Shown here: in pieces, positions 1-9,113 of the stretch | Position numbering within the stretch: the stretch's first letter is position 1 | How the letters are laid out: every line of letters begins with the position of its first letter | Assembly (NCBI GenBank): GCA_964559175.1 | Contig: CAZLGT010000003.1 | Span: forward strand, 78,804-142,803 | Reading direction: 5' to 3' | Source of the DNA: Mariniphaga sp964559175 | Lineage (GTDB): Bacteria; Bacteroidota; Bacteroidia; Bacteroidales; Prolixibacteraceae | Length of the DNA: 64,000 nucleotides | Program-made: the position numbers and the translations under genes | Notes under the pieces: model-generated | The model's database searches: none | Told to the model about the DNA's origin: nothing | Seen by the model: the letters and a program-made list of their open reading frames with translations, nothing else

Positions 1-58
1 TGGTCGATAAAGATAGATATCTGTGCCTGATATTCAAAATCGTTCAAATAAACTTTCC

Positions 59-89
59 GTTGATTTTTCCAATTTCTTCGTTACTTTTG
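59..89 (+). promoter_or_regulatory. Bacteroidota-type promoter for the GT2 gene at 130
   Basis: GTTG at 59-62 is followed by 19 bases and then TACTTTTG at 82-89, a full match to the -7 consensus TAnnTTTG. Transcription would begin near 95, giving a leader of about 35 bases. Bases 1-129 hold no other feature that I can support. Confidence 0.6.
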
Positions 90-129
90 GGGTCATCTCG
101 AATGAGAAACCGTAAAACGAATTTTTTTA

Positions 130-867
130 ATGCCGATGATTTTATCTGTTGTGATTCCTGTTTATAACGAAGAAAACACCATCGATGCCATACTCGACCG
201 TGTGCTGGCAGCGGAATTGCAATATGGTTTCGGAAAAGAAATTATTGTTGTGAACGACGCCTCAACTGATAATTCGGTGCAGGTGATTGAAGATTATATT
301 GAAAATCATCCGGAAACCGGAATAAAACTTTTTCAGCAACCGCAAAATATGGGGAAAGGCGCCGCTCTGCACAGGGGAATTGCAGAGGCCACCGGCGATT
401 GCATTATTATTCAGGATGCCGATTTGGAATACGACCCACGCGAATACAACCATCTGCTGAAACCCATTGCCGAGGGGAATGCCGATGTGGTTTACGGTTC
501 GCGGTTTATGGGTGGTAACCCGCACCGCATTTTGTTTTTTTGGCACTCCATCGGAAATAAGTTTCTAACGTTCTTTTCGAACATGTTTACCGACTTGAAC
601 CTGACCGATATGGAAACCTGTTACAAACTGTTTCGTTCAGATATTATTAAAAGCCTTGATTTGAAGGAAAAACGGTTTGGTTTTGAGCCCGAAGTGACGG
701 CAAAAGTGGCGCGGGTGTTGGGCATACGAATTTACGAGGTAGGAATATCCTATTACGGACGTACTTACGAAGAAGGGAAAAAAATTGGCTGGCGCGACGG
801 TGTTTGGGCTTTTTGGTGCGTGTTAAAGTATAACTTGCTGGTTAGGAGAACTGTAAAAATTAACTGA
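130..867 (+). CDS. family 2 glycosyltransferase, polyprenyl-phosphate sugar synthase type
   Basis: This 245-residue protein has a single GT-A fold. It carries SVVIPVYNEEN at residues 6-16, VNDASTD at 41-47 and the metal-binding DAD at 96-98. The METCYK and FGFEPEVTA motifs are typical of dolichol/polyprenyl-phosphate mannose or glucose synthases (DPM1-like). There is no C-terminal membrane segment, so it should act as a soluble or peripheral enzyme at the inner face of the membrane, charging a lipid carrier with a sugar. The second Met (residue 3) is an equally possible start. The following phosphoesterase begins one base after its stop codon, so the two are co-transcribed. Donor sugar cannot be told from sequence. 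Confidence 0.88.
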   Translation: MPMILSVVIPVYNEENTIDAILDRVLAAELQYGFGKEIIVVNDASTDNSVQVIEDYIENHPETGIKLFQQPQNMGKGAALHRGIAEATGDCIIIQDADLEYDPREYNHLLKPIAEGNADVVYGSRFMGGNPHRILFFWHSIGNKFLTFFSNMFTDLNLTDMETCYKLFRSDIIKSLDLKEKRFGFEPEVTAKVARVLGIRIYEVGISYYGRTYEEGKKIGWRDGVWAFWCVLKYNLLVRRTVKIN

Positions 868-868
868 G

Positions 869-1762
869 ATGAAAAAATCATATAAAAACGGGATTCCGGG
901 AATTGTATTTTTGATCCTTTCTTCCATAAATGGTTTCGGCCAGTCCGACACCGTAAAATATTTTTTTGAAGGCCATACGTACCAGTGGCACACAGCCGGC
1001 GATAAAGTGGATGAGCGGCTGGAAAAATTCGATTTTTCGGAGTACGACGGCATCTGGCTTGGCGGCGATGTGTGTTCCGAGGCCTTGCTGGAATATTCCA
1101 CTCTGGAATACATCGATAACCTTTTCGACCTGAAACACCCAAATACACACTGGGCCTTTGGAAACCACGATTCCAGAAACGGAAACTGGATTTGGTTTGA
1201 AGAACTATCAGGAAAGAAAACTTACTACACAAGTCATTACAAGGGAATTACCTATATGGTGCTGAATTCCACCCTGACACCTTACCATTGCGAGCAGTTG
1301 AACGACCAGTACCGCATCATTGTTAATCTGTGCGATACCATTCAGGAGTCTTCGCATTTAATTTTTCTGGTGCACCATTGCCTTTGGGAAAACGTGCCCG
1401 GGCTGCCTGTTCCCTATAAATACGCTCAGAGTAATTTGAGATATTTCAGTTTTACCTGCGACGACCTAAATGCCACCTTCCTGAACGACATTTACCCACG
1501 GTTAATTGAAGTAAAGAACCGGGGAGTTGAAGTGATTCTGATTATGGGCGACATGGGTTCGCAGCGCATAAACATTCTCAACCCCGATGGGATTCATTTT
1601 GTGGGAACCGGCCTGAACCGCAGCAAATATCAGGATCCCGAAGTGCGCGAAAACTCAGACCGCGACTGGTTTATCGAGTTCAAACATGTGCCGGAAACAC
1701 GCTGGCTCGACTGGAAGTTCCACGATTTGGACTCCACGATGCAAGTTCGGGGACTTCAGTGA
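869..1762 (+). CDS. secreted calcineurin-like metallophosphoesterase
   Basis: This 297-residue protein starts with a signal peptide (about residues 1-25, ending FGQ). Metallophosphoesterase signatures follow: GGDV at 65-68, GNHD at 98-101 and VHH at 168-170. A first DxH motif is not obvious, because the N-terminal part has EGHTYQWH instead. Metal site 1 may therefore be altered or the family divergent. It probably hydrolyses a phosphomonoester or diester in the periplasm or at the surface. It is translationally close to the upstream GT2 (one base apart). Its 3' end overlaps the convergent T9SS-exported gene by 7 bases. The substrate is unknown. Confidence 0.8.
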   Translation: MKKSYKNGIPGIVFLILSSINGFGQSDTVKYFFEGHTYQWHTAGDKVDERLEKFDFSEYDGIWLGGDVCSEALLEYSTLEYIDNLFDLKHPNTHWAFGNHDSRNGNWIWFEELSGKKTYYTSHYKGITYMVLNSTLTPYHCEQLNDQYRIIVNLCDTIQESSHLIFLVHHCLWENVPGLPVPYKYAQSNLRYFSFTCDDLNATFLNDIYPRLIEVKNRGVEVILIMGDMGSQRINILNPDGIHFVGTGLNRSKYQDPEVRENSDRDWFIEFKHVPETRWLDWKFHDLDSTMQVRGLQ

Positions 1763-3213
1763 AAAATCAGTTTGCTGTTAAATACCGTTTGCCGGTCGAT
1801 TTGAATACTCAGAAAATATATTCCCGGAGATAATTTTTTATGAAAAGTACATTCCACATTGGGCTCTGCCGTAGCCTGATAAACAATGGCACCGTGTATG
1901 TTGAAAAGTTTAACATCAAAGTTTGAAGTTACTTTACCTTCGATAAATACCGAAAAGCGATTAGTTGCCGGATTTGGATAAACCTTTATCTGCTCAATGG
2001 AGTCATTCAGCGGAGTGATGTATGAAATGGCTTTTGGTTCGCCATCTTTTGAAATTTTATAGAAAACGATATCCTGCTTGCCGATGGTGCCGTTGTCGGT
2101 ATAGCCCGTAAAAGCACAGCCCGAGTCGGCAGTGCAAACCATCGCCATTCCGTAATCCGAACCTTCGCTGCCATAAGTATTCTGCCAGATAACCTCCCCG
2201 TCCAAATCGGTTTTTACAAGCAGATGGTCAGGCTTGTAATTTCCTGAATAACTGGCGCTGGTGCCAATTAGAAACAAATGCTGGTCTGTGCTGAGCCTGA
2301 CCATTTCCCCGTATTCCCATTCCGGTCCGCCGTACGTTTTAAACCACAACTGGTTTCCGTCTTCGTCAATTTTCATCAGGAACATGTCGAAACTGCCGGC
2401 GCCTTCGCTCTGGGTCGAACCGCTCACATAGTAACCTCCGCCGGGCGCATGAATGATACATTTAGCCCAGTCGTGGCTGGTTCCACCGTACGTTTTCTGC
2501 CATATTTCCTGCCCCTGAGCATCGGTTTTAATCAAATATATTTCAGCATTCGGATTCAGGTAATCGGTGCTGGTGGGATTGTAAAACCCGCCTTTTGTGC
2601 CGGCAATAATAAATTCTCCTGCTTCGTTTTCAACCACGCTGAACCCATGGTCGATATATTGGTCCCCAAAGTGGTTTTCCCAAAGAATTTCCCCGTTTTT
2701 ATCGGTTCTTACAATGTAAACATCGCCGAAGTTGTCAACCGTGCGGTTGAATCCAACCATGGCAAATCCGCCGTCGCGTGTTGAAATGAATTTATGCCCC
2801 AGGTCGTTTTTTTCGCCACCGTAGTATTTCTTCCATAACCGTTTCCCGTTGAAATTAAGTTTCGACAAAAGCATGTCGTTGTTGGGGTAGCCTCCGGTCC
2901 AGGTTTTTCCCAAAACAAAAATGCCGTCGTCGTCCACTATAATATCATTGCCTGTATCGCGGTGAATTTCACCATAAATAAACTCGTTTTTTAAACTGCC
3001 GTTTTCATTTAGTTGAAGCACGTAATAATCTGCCGGGCTTTTATGCGTTTTTCGGGTGGTACCCACAATGTAAAAATGATTTTTGTATTGTGTAATCGAT
3101 CGGGCAATATCCTCTTCTGGTGTACCGTGAAAAAGCACATTCTGGGAAAAAAGTACCAAAGGCAGCAGCAAAGAAGTTATAAATATGGAAAAATATAGTT
3201 TTTTAAAGCTCAT
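1756..3213 (-). CDS. T9SS-exported beta-propeller-like protein with C-terminal sorting domain
   Basis: This 485-residue protein has a signal peptide at residues 1-24 (LVLFSQN). The body consists of repeated blades containing LWKKYYGG, IWQKTYGG and LWFKTYGG-type motifs with GG(F/Y)-(V/A) turns, a pattern seen in Bacteroidota beta-propeller or delta-60-repeat-like surface proteins. The last 75 or so residues (VYPNPA, then LFNIHGAIVY, then LSPGIYFLSIQ) are a type IX secretion (Por) sorting domain, so the protein should be exported and anchored or released by T9SS. No catalytic motif is visible. It is divergently transcribed from the CotH-like gene across a 76-base gap. Confidence 0.85.
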   Translation of the reverse strand: MSFKKLYFSIFITSLLLPLVLFSQNVLFHGTPEEDIARSITQYKNHFYIVGTTRKTHKSPADYYVLQLNENGSLKNEFIYGEIHRDTGNDIIVDDDGIFVLGKTWTGGYPNNDMLLSKLNFNGKRLWKKYYGGEKNDLGHKFISTRDGGFAMVGFNRTVDNFGDVYIVRTDKNGEILWENHFGDQYIDHGFSVVENEAGEFIIAGTKGGFYNPTSTDYLNPNAEIYLIKTDAQGQEIWQKTYGGTSHDWAKCIIHAPGGGYYVSGSTQSEGAGSFDMFLMKIDEDGNQLWFKTYGGPEWEYGEMVRLSTDQHLFLIGTSASYSGNYKPDHLLVKTDLDGEVIWQNTYGSEGSDYGMAMVCTADSGCAFTGYTDNGTIGKQDIVFYKISKDGEPKAISYITPLNDSIEQIKVYPNPATNRFSVFIEGKVTSNFDVKLFNIHGAIVYQATAEPNVECTFHKKLSPGIYFLSIQIDRQTVFNSKLIFH

Positions 3214-3232
3214 TTTTATAAAAGTTGTTTTA

Positions 3233-3265
3233 CAAAACTAATAAGTTTCTTTTTGAATTGTTAAA
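3233..3265 (-). promoter_or_regulatory. candidate promoter of the T9SS-exported protein gene
   Basis: On the minus strand, 3240-3233 reads TAGTTTTG, a full match to TAnnTTTG. The -33 box is weak (TTTA at 3265-3262, 21-base spacer). The start codon follows about 20 bases downstream. Confidence 0.42.
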
Positions 3266-3282
3266 TTAGCGGCCAAATTTTG
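3252..3282 (+). promoter_or_regulatory. promoter of the CotH-DUF4956-VTC operon
   Basis: TTTG at 3252-3255, a 19-base spacer, then AAATTTTG at 3275-3282 (one mismatch to TAnnTTTG). The predicted transcription start (about 3288-3290) falls on or beside the ATG at 3290, so the messenger may be leaderless. Confidence 0.5.
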
Positions 3283-3289
3283 CGATTGG

Positions 3290-6262
3290 ATGTTCGATTG
3301 TTTTAAAAATACGTTAGCAATTTTGATTGTTGTTTTAATTGCGGTTGCATGTGCACCTGAAAGCAGGACGGCCGACGGCGGTTTTGAAAAGGTTTATTCG
3401 TGCAACGCTGAGAATCTGGAAAACAACGGTCGCAGCTTTTCCGAAAGCGACGGTAAATCACTCACCTTTGGCAACGTGGAAACCCGTACCTCAGAGGAAG
3501 CTTTTTCGGGAAACCATGCCTTGAAACTTACGCCTGAGGACCGGTTCGGCTTTACCACAGAATTCAGGGCCGGCGCCGATGAGTATGTTCAGGTAACTGC
3601 ATGGCGTAAAAGCAGCAACAGCAGCGGAGTGATTGTAATCGACGGTGGTGAGGGATTTTACAACGCCGGTAAATTTGTGGTGGAAGAGGGCGAAAACGGA
3701 TGGGAAAAAATCTTTCTCGAGGTATTTACGCCTCCCCATTTTCTGTTTGGAAAGGTAAAAGTTTATGTATGGAACAATAGCGGGGAGCCGGTGTATTTCG
3801 ATGATATACAGATTGTGCACAGGCATACCAAAGATTATCCTGAATACGAACCTTTCAGCGCTCTCCACATTTATGCCGAAGAGCAGCATCTGAACTTTTT
3901 TAACCAGAAACGAATTGAAGCTTTTGCACAAGGGGTTCTGGTAAACGAAGATGCTGATTATTCCGGCATCGTCATTTTCGATGGCAACGATTTTTTAAAC
4001 GGCGAATTCCGGCTGAAAGGCGACCTGATGGACCACATTCAGGGCGATAAGTGGTCGTTCAGAATAAAACTGAAAAAAGACTTCGCATGGAATAACGTAC
4101 GTACTTTTTCCGTGCAGGATCCCATTACACGCAGTTTTTTACATGAATGGCTGGCACACCGGATTTTCGACCGCGAAGATGTACTTACCACACGGTACGG
4201 GTTTGTGCCTCTGGTGCTGAACAACCAGTCGAAGGGAATTTATGCCTGGGAAGAACATTTTGAAAAGCACCTGGTGGAAAGCCGCAACCGGCGCGAAGGT
4301 CCTATTGTGAGGTTCGACGAAACCCTGTTTTGGAACCGCAGCATGGAATTCAACAAAACTGAAAAGCTGTGGGATGTGGATTATTTTGGCGCCGCTAAAA
4401 TTACCCCGTTCAAAGAAGGTTCAACCACTTCCGACTCCCTGAAAACCAGGCAGGCCGTGGAGGCTCAAAAATTGCTGCTGCAATACAAAAACTGGTCGAT
4501 GCCGGTATCGGAGATTTTCGATATCGATATTCTGGCCAGGTATTACGCTTTGATGGATATTACACAGGCTTACCATGGTTTTACCTGGCACAACCAGCGG
4601 TTTTATTTCAACCCGGTTACCTGTCTGCTGGAGCCCATTGCATTCGACGGATTCATTGAAAACGGAGTTTACCGGCGCATTGAAGAACCGGTTATTTCAC
4701 TACTCGACCCGGCGAAAATTGAAAGCTTTAGAAAGGAAGAACTTTTGCTTTATCAGGTTTTTACCGACAGCCTGTTTAATAAAAAATACCTGAATTACCT
4801 GAAAGTCTATTCCAATCCGGTTTATATTGAACTGATGATTGATGAATACAGTCACGAAAGTGATTCGCTTGAAAATCTGATACGGATGGAATTTCCGTAT
4901 TACCGCTTCAGTTTTGATTTTATAAGGCAGCAGGCGGAATTAATCAAGGAAAATCTGGAAGACATTGCAGTAAATATTCCCAAATTGGGCAAAGCTTTCA
5001 GCGAGGTAAACCGTGAAAAGTTTAAAAAACAGTTTACTGCCGAAGCTCATCCGGAAATTACGCCCCTGCTGGTGCATGCCCATTTCGACCGGACAACCGG
5101 GCAAATGGATATTTTGAATTATCACGGAAGTGAAATCTCGGTTTTTGGAGCCCTCATTTCAGACAATCTGCCGGTAAACTTTTCTCCGCGGGTTGAGGTA
5201 ACTGCTTACGACGGACTGAATCCCGGAAAGGCTTCTGTTCAGGTACAGGGAGAACCTTACCGGCTGGTTTTTTCGGTAGGCGGACAAACCTTGGAAACCG
5301 ATGTCAGCCACTGGCCGTTTTCCGATGATTTAAGCGCCAGACAGCGGCTGGTCAGGTCGGCCAACACCGGAGATTTGCCTTGGTCGGGCGATTCCGTTGT
5401 TTTTAGCGGTGAATATACCTTCGCATCCGATGTTTATATTCCTGCAAATAAAAAAGTTATTTTTCAGCCCGGCACAAAAATAAACCTAACCGGCGGAGCA
5501 GGTTTTTTCTCGTTTTCGGCATTCAGGTCGAACGGGGAGGAAGATGCCCTGGTGGAATTTTTCTCCAGCGACCGGACATCCCAGGGGGTACATGTGCTTC
5601 AGGCTGCCGAACGCTCAGTTTTGAGGCATACCCGGTTTTATCAGCTGGGCAGCATTGACCGCGGCGGCTGGCAAACACCGTCGGCAGTAACCTTTTATGA
5701 AGCCGATGTGGATTTTTATCGCTGCATTTTCGAATCGAACGTGAATTGCGACGATGCTCTGAATACTGTCCGTTCCGATTTTGTGGCTGAAAATTGCCGG
5801 TTTGAAAATACCTTTGCCGATGCGTTCGATTCCGATTTTTGCACAGGCGAGGTTATCAATTGTACCTTTGTAAACATTGGAAACGACGCCATCGATTTTT
5901 CGGGCAGTGTGGTTACCATATCGGGTTGTGAAATGACGATGGTTGATGACAAGGCCATTTCGGGCGGTGAAAACTCAACCCTTTTTGTAGAAAACTGCAT
6001 CATAGAAAAAGCTACGATAGGTGTGGCCTCGAAAGATTTATCGCATGTGGAGCTGAATAATATTGAAATGACCAATACCGTTTACGGGTTTGTGGTTTTC
6101 ATTAAAAAACCCGAATACGGGCCGGCTACCATTACTGCACGTAATATAGAAATGAAAGACAATATGGTTCTTCATCAGATTGAAGAGGGTTCTAAACTCA
6201 CTTTTGAGGGAACCGACATACATGGACGGGAAAAAGATTTAGCAACAAAATTATATCAGTAA
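3290..6262 (+). CDS. CotH kinase-like lipoprotein with N-terminal jelly-roll-like module and C-terminal parallel beta-helix
   Basis: This 990-residue protein has a lipoprotein signal with lipobox Cys21 (LIAVAC). Residues about 38-178 form an all-beta module (AWRKSSNSSG, WEKIFLEV, VYVWNNSGEP, YFDDIQI). The same module occurs at the C-terminus of the GT39-like protein at 9114-11174. Residues about 185-560 resemble CotH-family secretory kinases: FLHEWLAHRI, GIYAWEEHFEKHL, then LMDITQAYHG, TWHNQRFY and EPIAFDG, with Asp residues that could bind metal and ATP. Residues about 760-975 have short repeated segments (RFENT, CTFVNIGNDAIDFSG, CIIEKA) typical of a right-handed beta-helix. It heads an operon with DUF4956 (10-base gap) and VTC genes. 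Kinase activity is inferred, not shown. Confidence 0.8.
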   Translation: MFDCFKNTLAILIVVLIAVACAPESRTADGGFEKVYSCNAENLENNGRSFSESDGKSLTFGNVETRTSEEAFSGNHALKLTPEDRFGFTTEFRAGADEYVQVTAWRKSSNSSGVIVIDGGEGFYNAGKFVVEEGENGWEKIFLEVFTPPHFLFGKVKVYVWNNSGEPVYFDDIQIVHRHTKDYPEYEPFSALHIYAEEQHLNFFNQKRIEAFAQGVLVNEDADYSGIVIFDGNDFLNGEFRLKGDLMDHIQGDKWSFRIKLKKDFAWNNVRTFSVQDPITRSFLHEWLAHRIFDREDVLTTRYGFVPLVLNNQSKGIYAWEEHFEKHLVESRNRREGPIVRFDETLFWNRSMEFNKTEKLWDVDYFGAAKITPFKEGSTTSDSLKTRQAVEAQKLLLQYKNWSMPVSEIFDIDILARYYALMDITQAYHGFTWHNQRFYFNPVTCLLEPIAFDGFIENGVYRRIEEPVISLLDPAKIESFRKEELLLYQVFTDSLFNKKYLNYLKVYSNPVYIELMIDEYSHESDSLENLIRMEFPYYRFSFDFIRQQAELIKENLEDIAVNIPKLGKAFSEVNREKFKKQFTAEAHPEITPLLVHAHFDRTTGQMDILNYHGSEISVFGALISDNLPVNFSPRVEVTAYDGLNPGKASVQVQGEPYRLVFSVGGQTLETDVSHWPFSDDLSARQRLVRSANTGDLPWSGDSVVFSGEYTFASDVYIPANKKVIFQPGTKINLTGGAGFFSFSAFRSNGEEDALVEFFSSDRTSQGVHVLQAAERSVLRHTRFYQLGSIDRGGWQTPSAVTFYEADVDFYRCIFESNVNCDDALNTVRSDFVAENCRFENTFADAFDSDFCTGEVINCTFVNIGNDAIDFSGSVVTISGCEMTMVDDKAISGGENSTLFVENCIIEKATIGVASKDLSHVELNNIEMTNTVYGFVVFIKKPEYGPATITARNIEMKDNMVLHQIEEGSKLTFEGTDIHGREKDLATKLYQ

Positions 6263-6272
6263 AATTTGAAAA

Positions 6273-6953
6273 ATGGATAAGTGGAACCTGTTTCAGCGGT
6301 TTTTAATAACCGAAAGCTCTCATATCTCGATTCGGGAGTTTTTAATCAATGCGCTCATTGTTTTAATTTTATCGTTTGCGCTTGAATGGACCTATTCGCG
6401 CTGCGCCAAAAGTCTGTCGGGCAGAAAAGCATTTGCAGCCAATTTCTTTTTGATTGCCTTTACCACCATGCTCATCATTTCCATTGTGAAATCGTCACTG
6501 GCCTTGTCGCTGGGTTTGGTAGGTGCGTTGTCCATTGTCCGGTTTCGTTCGGCCATAAAAGAGCCCGAGGAGCTGGCTTACCTGTTTTTTACAATTGGCA
6601 TCGGCCTTGGTTTTGGCGCCGACCAGCGTGTGGTAACCATTGTGGGGGCCATTATCCTGCTTGGAGTTATCTGGGCCAGGTACCTTTCATCGAAAAAAAC
6701 ACGCAAACAAAACCTTTACCTTACTGTAAGCGGAAACGGTTCGGGCAAGCCTGCTTTGGGTGATATTGATGGGTTGGTACAAGAGATTTTCAAGGCATCC
6801 AAACTGGTAAGGTTCGATGAAACTCCCGATTTAATTGAAGCCGGGTTTTGGATTGAAACCAAAAAATCAGACGACCTGCAGCAGTTAAAAAACCGGTTGC
6901 ACGAAATCAGCCCAAATACGCGCGTTTCGTTTGTAGATAACAATTCCTTTTAA
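6273..6953 (+). CDS. DUF4956 family membrane protein
   Basis: This 226-residue protein has a cytoplasmic N-terminus and about four membrane segments between residues 25 and 130. It carries the family's conserved stretch SLALSLGLVGALSIVRFR, followed by KEPEELAYLF and GLGFGADQR. A soluble tail of roughly 90 residues ends the protein. DUF4956 proteins are repeatedly encoded beside VTC-domain and CotH genes in bacteria, and their molecular role is not known to me. A channel or export partner for the product of the VTC protein is a reasonable guess. Gaps to the upstream and downstream genes are 10 and 3 bases, so the three are one translational unit. Confidence 0.88.
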   Translation: MDKWNLFQRFLITESSHISIREFLINALIVLILSFALEWTYSRCAKSLSGRKAFAANFFLIAFTTMLIISIVKSSLALSLGLVGALSIVRFRSAIKEPEELAYLFFTIGIGLGFGADQRVVTIVGAIILLGVIWARYLSSKKTRKQNLYLTVSGNGSGKPALGDIDGLVQEIFKASKLVRFDETPDLIEAGFWIETKKSDDLQQLKNRLHEISPNTRVSFVDNNSF

Positions 6954-6956
6954 AAA

Positions 6957-7664
6957 ATGCAAGACTACACCCGGTTAGATACCTATCGCTACGAACGGAA
7001 ATTTGTCGGGGAAAAAGTTCCGCGTTCGGTTGCTGAAACTTATGTTAGGCAAAACAGCGCTTTTTTCACACCCACGTTTCCGGCGAGGCAGGTAAACAAT
7101 GTTTATTTCGATACGCCGGGAATGGACTGCTTTATGGATAACCTGTTCGGAGTGGGAGACCGCTGGAAAGTGCGCGTGCGATGGTATGGGGAGTTGTTTG
7201 GCGATATTTCTTCGCCGGTGCTGGAATTCAAGATAAAAAAAGGGTTTACAGGAACCAAAAAATCGTATGAACTGCCTCCTTTTCAAATTCTGGCGGAAGG
7301 TTTTGATGGCAGCGTCTGGAAGCCACTTTTTTTGACGGCAGATTTACCCGATGAAGTGAGGGAAAGGCTTGCCGGACTGCAGCCGGTTTTGCTGAACGCT
7401 TATCAGCGAAGCTATTTTGAATCGGCGAATAAGAAGTTCAGGGTTACGGTTGACGATAAAATGAAATATTACAACCTGCGTCAAACCTGGAATTATTTTT
7501 TGCATGTGCATCGCGAAGATCTGAAATCGGTCATCGAGTTGAAGTACGATCATAACTGGCAGGAAGAAGCCGATATAATTACCAATCAGCTTCCGTTTCG
7601 TTTAGATAAAAATTCAAAATATGTTGTGGGAACAAGTCATTTCCGCAGTGAAATAGCTCATTAA
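6957..7664 (+). CDS. VTC-domain protein, polyphosphate polymerase / triphosphate tunnel fold
   Basis: This 235-residue protein is a stand-alone VTC domain. The tunnel-lining charged residues of the fold are present in order: ERK at 13-15, KVRVR at 71-75, E90 with FKIK at 91-94, R151 in AYQRSYF, R162 in FRVT and ELK at 194-196. In yeast Vtc4 this fold makes polyphosphate from ATP. Bacterial members are annotated as polyphosphate polymerase-like but are mostly untested. There is no signal peptide or membrane segment, so it should work in the cytoplasm, probably against the DUF4956 membrane protein encoded 3 bases upstream. The downstream methyltransferase-GT2 gene begins 9 bases later. Confidence 0.88.
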   Translation: MQDYTRLDTYRYERKFVGEKVPRSVAETYVRQNSAFFTPTFPARQVNNVYFDTPGMDCFMDNLFGVGDRWKVRVRWYGELFGDISSPVLEFKIKKGFTGTKKSYELPPFQILAEGFDGSVWKPLFLTADLPDEVRERLAGLQPVLLNAYQRSYFESANKKFRVTVDDKMKYYNLRQTWNYFLHVHREDLKSVIELKYDHNWQEEADIITNQLPFRLDKNSKYVVGTSHFRSEIAH

Positions 7665-7673
7665 ACCAATGGA

Positions 7674-9110
7674 ATGGACATTTACAAGGAAAAAAAGCAA
7701 CAACTGAAAGCTTATTTTAACAAGGTAGCGCCTACACGCATTAAATACCGCAAAAGCAAAAGGTATTACTGGGACAGCATCACAAACTATGTAAATTTTT
7801 TTGTGCACGATGAATCGTCGGTGCTGGAGGTAGGTTGCGGAACCGGTGAGCTATTGGCAAAAATAAAAGGAAAGGAAAAAACAGGCATCGATTTCAGCGA
7901 GAAGATGATTGAAGAAGCCCAAAATCAATTTCCCAACATTGAGTTTGTTTGCTGTCCGGCAGAAGATATCCAACTGGATAAAAAGTTCGATGTCATTATT
8001 CTTTCCAATTTAATTGGGTATTTGACAGATATTCAGCAGGTGTTTGAAGAGCTGCACAAGGTTTGCCACAACGAAACCAAAGTTATAGTTACCTATTACA
8101 ATATTTTCTGGGAACCGTTTATAAAATTTGCCGAGTTTGTGGGAATCAAGAAAAAAGGTCCCAAACAGAGCTGGATTTCGCGGAAAGATTTGGCCAACCT
8201 GCTTTATCTGGCTGGTTTTGAGACATACAAGCAAAACGCTTCCATGCTGTTTCCGTTTTATGTGCCGCTGCTTTCGCCGTTTCTGAACAAGTTTCTGTCG
8301 AGGTTACCGGTGTTTAACTGGTTTGCATTGAATCATTACACATTTGCGTTGCCCATTGTCCCTGTGAATGAAGAGGAAGCTGCAAAAAAATATTCCACTT
8401 CCGTGTTAATCCCGGCGCGTAACGAAAGCGGCAACATTGAGAATGCCATTTTGCGCATGCCCGATTTTGGCAAACACATTGAAATTATTTTTGTGGAAGG
8501 AAATTCCACCGACGATACCTGGGCAAAAATTCAGGAAATACAGCAGAAGTACAAGGAAACGCATGACATAAAAATTCTTCAGCAACCCGGTAAGGGGAAA
8601 GGCGATGCGGTACGTGCCGGTTATGCCATTGCAACCTGCGATATTCTGATGATTCTGGATGCCGATTTAACCGTGCCGCCAGAGCAGTTGCCTAAATTTT
8701 ACAATGCCATTGCCACAAACAAAGGCGGTTTCATTAATGGTACCCGGCTTATTTACCCTATGGAAAAAAATGCCATGCGGTTTTTAAACACGCTGGGCAA
8801 CAAGTTTTTCAGCATGGCATTTAGCTGGCTGCTGGAACAACCTATTAAAGACACACTGTGCGGTACCAAGGTAATGTTCCGCAAAGATTACCTGAAACTG
8901 GTGGCCAACCGGCACTATTTCGGCAATTTCGATCCGTTTGGCGATTTCGATTTGCTGTTTGGGGCGTTCAAACTCAACCTGAAAATCATCGATATGCCCA
9001 TCCGCTACCAGGAACGTGTGTATGGCGATACCAACATTTCGCGGTTTAAACACGGGCTGTTGTTGTTGAAAATGTGGTGGTTTGCGTTGTTTAAAGTCAA
9101 ATTCAAATAA
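7674..9110 (+). CDS. SAM methyltransferase fused to a family 2 glycosyltransferase
   Basis: This 478-residue fusion has two enzyme domains. Residues about 1-230 are a class I methyltransferase with motif I EVGCGTG at 52-58 and an acidic GIDFS at 71-75. Residues about 242-478 are a GT2 domain with TSVLIPARNESGN at 242-254, VEGNSTDDT and a DAD at 329-331. The GT2 half resembles polyprenyl-phosphate hexose synthases such as the one at 130. It is the last gene of the CotH-DUF4956-VTC operon (9-base gap) and ends 4 bases before the convergent GT39-like gene. A role in decorating a lipid-linked or surface glycan is inferred. Acceptor and methylation target are unknown. Confidence 0.85.
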   Translation: MDIYKEKKQQLKAYFNKVAPTRIKYRKSKRYYWDSITNYVNFFVHDESSVLEVGCGTGELLAKIKGKEKTGIDFSEKMIEEAQNQFPNIEFVCCPAEDIQLDKKFDVIILSNLIGYLTDIQQVFEELHKVCHNETKVIVTYYNIFWEPFIKFAEFVGIKKKGPKQSWISRKDLANLLYLAGFETYKQNASMLFPFYVPLLSPFLNKFLSRLPVFNWFALNHYTFALPIVPVNEEEAAKKYSTSVLIPARNESGNIENAILRMPDFGKHIEIIFVEGNSTDDTWAKIQEIQQKYKETHDIKILQQPGKGKGDAVRAGYAIATCDILMILDADLTVPPEQLPKFYNAIATNKGGFINGTRLIYPMEKNAMRFLNTLGNKFFSMAFSWLLEQPIKDTLCGTKVMFRKDYLKLVANRHYFGNFDPFGDFDLLFGAFKLNLKIIDMPIRYQERVYGDTNISRFKHGLLLLKMWWFALFKVKFK

Positions 9111-9113
9111 AGA

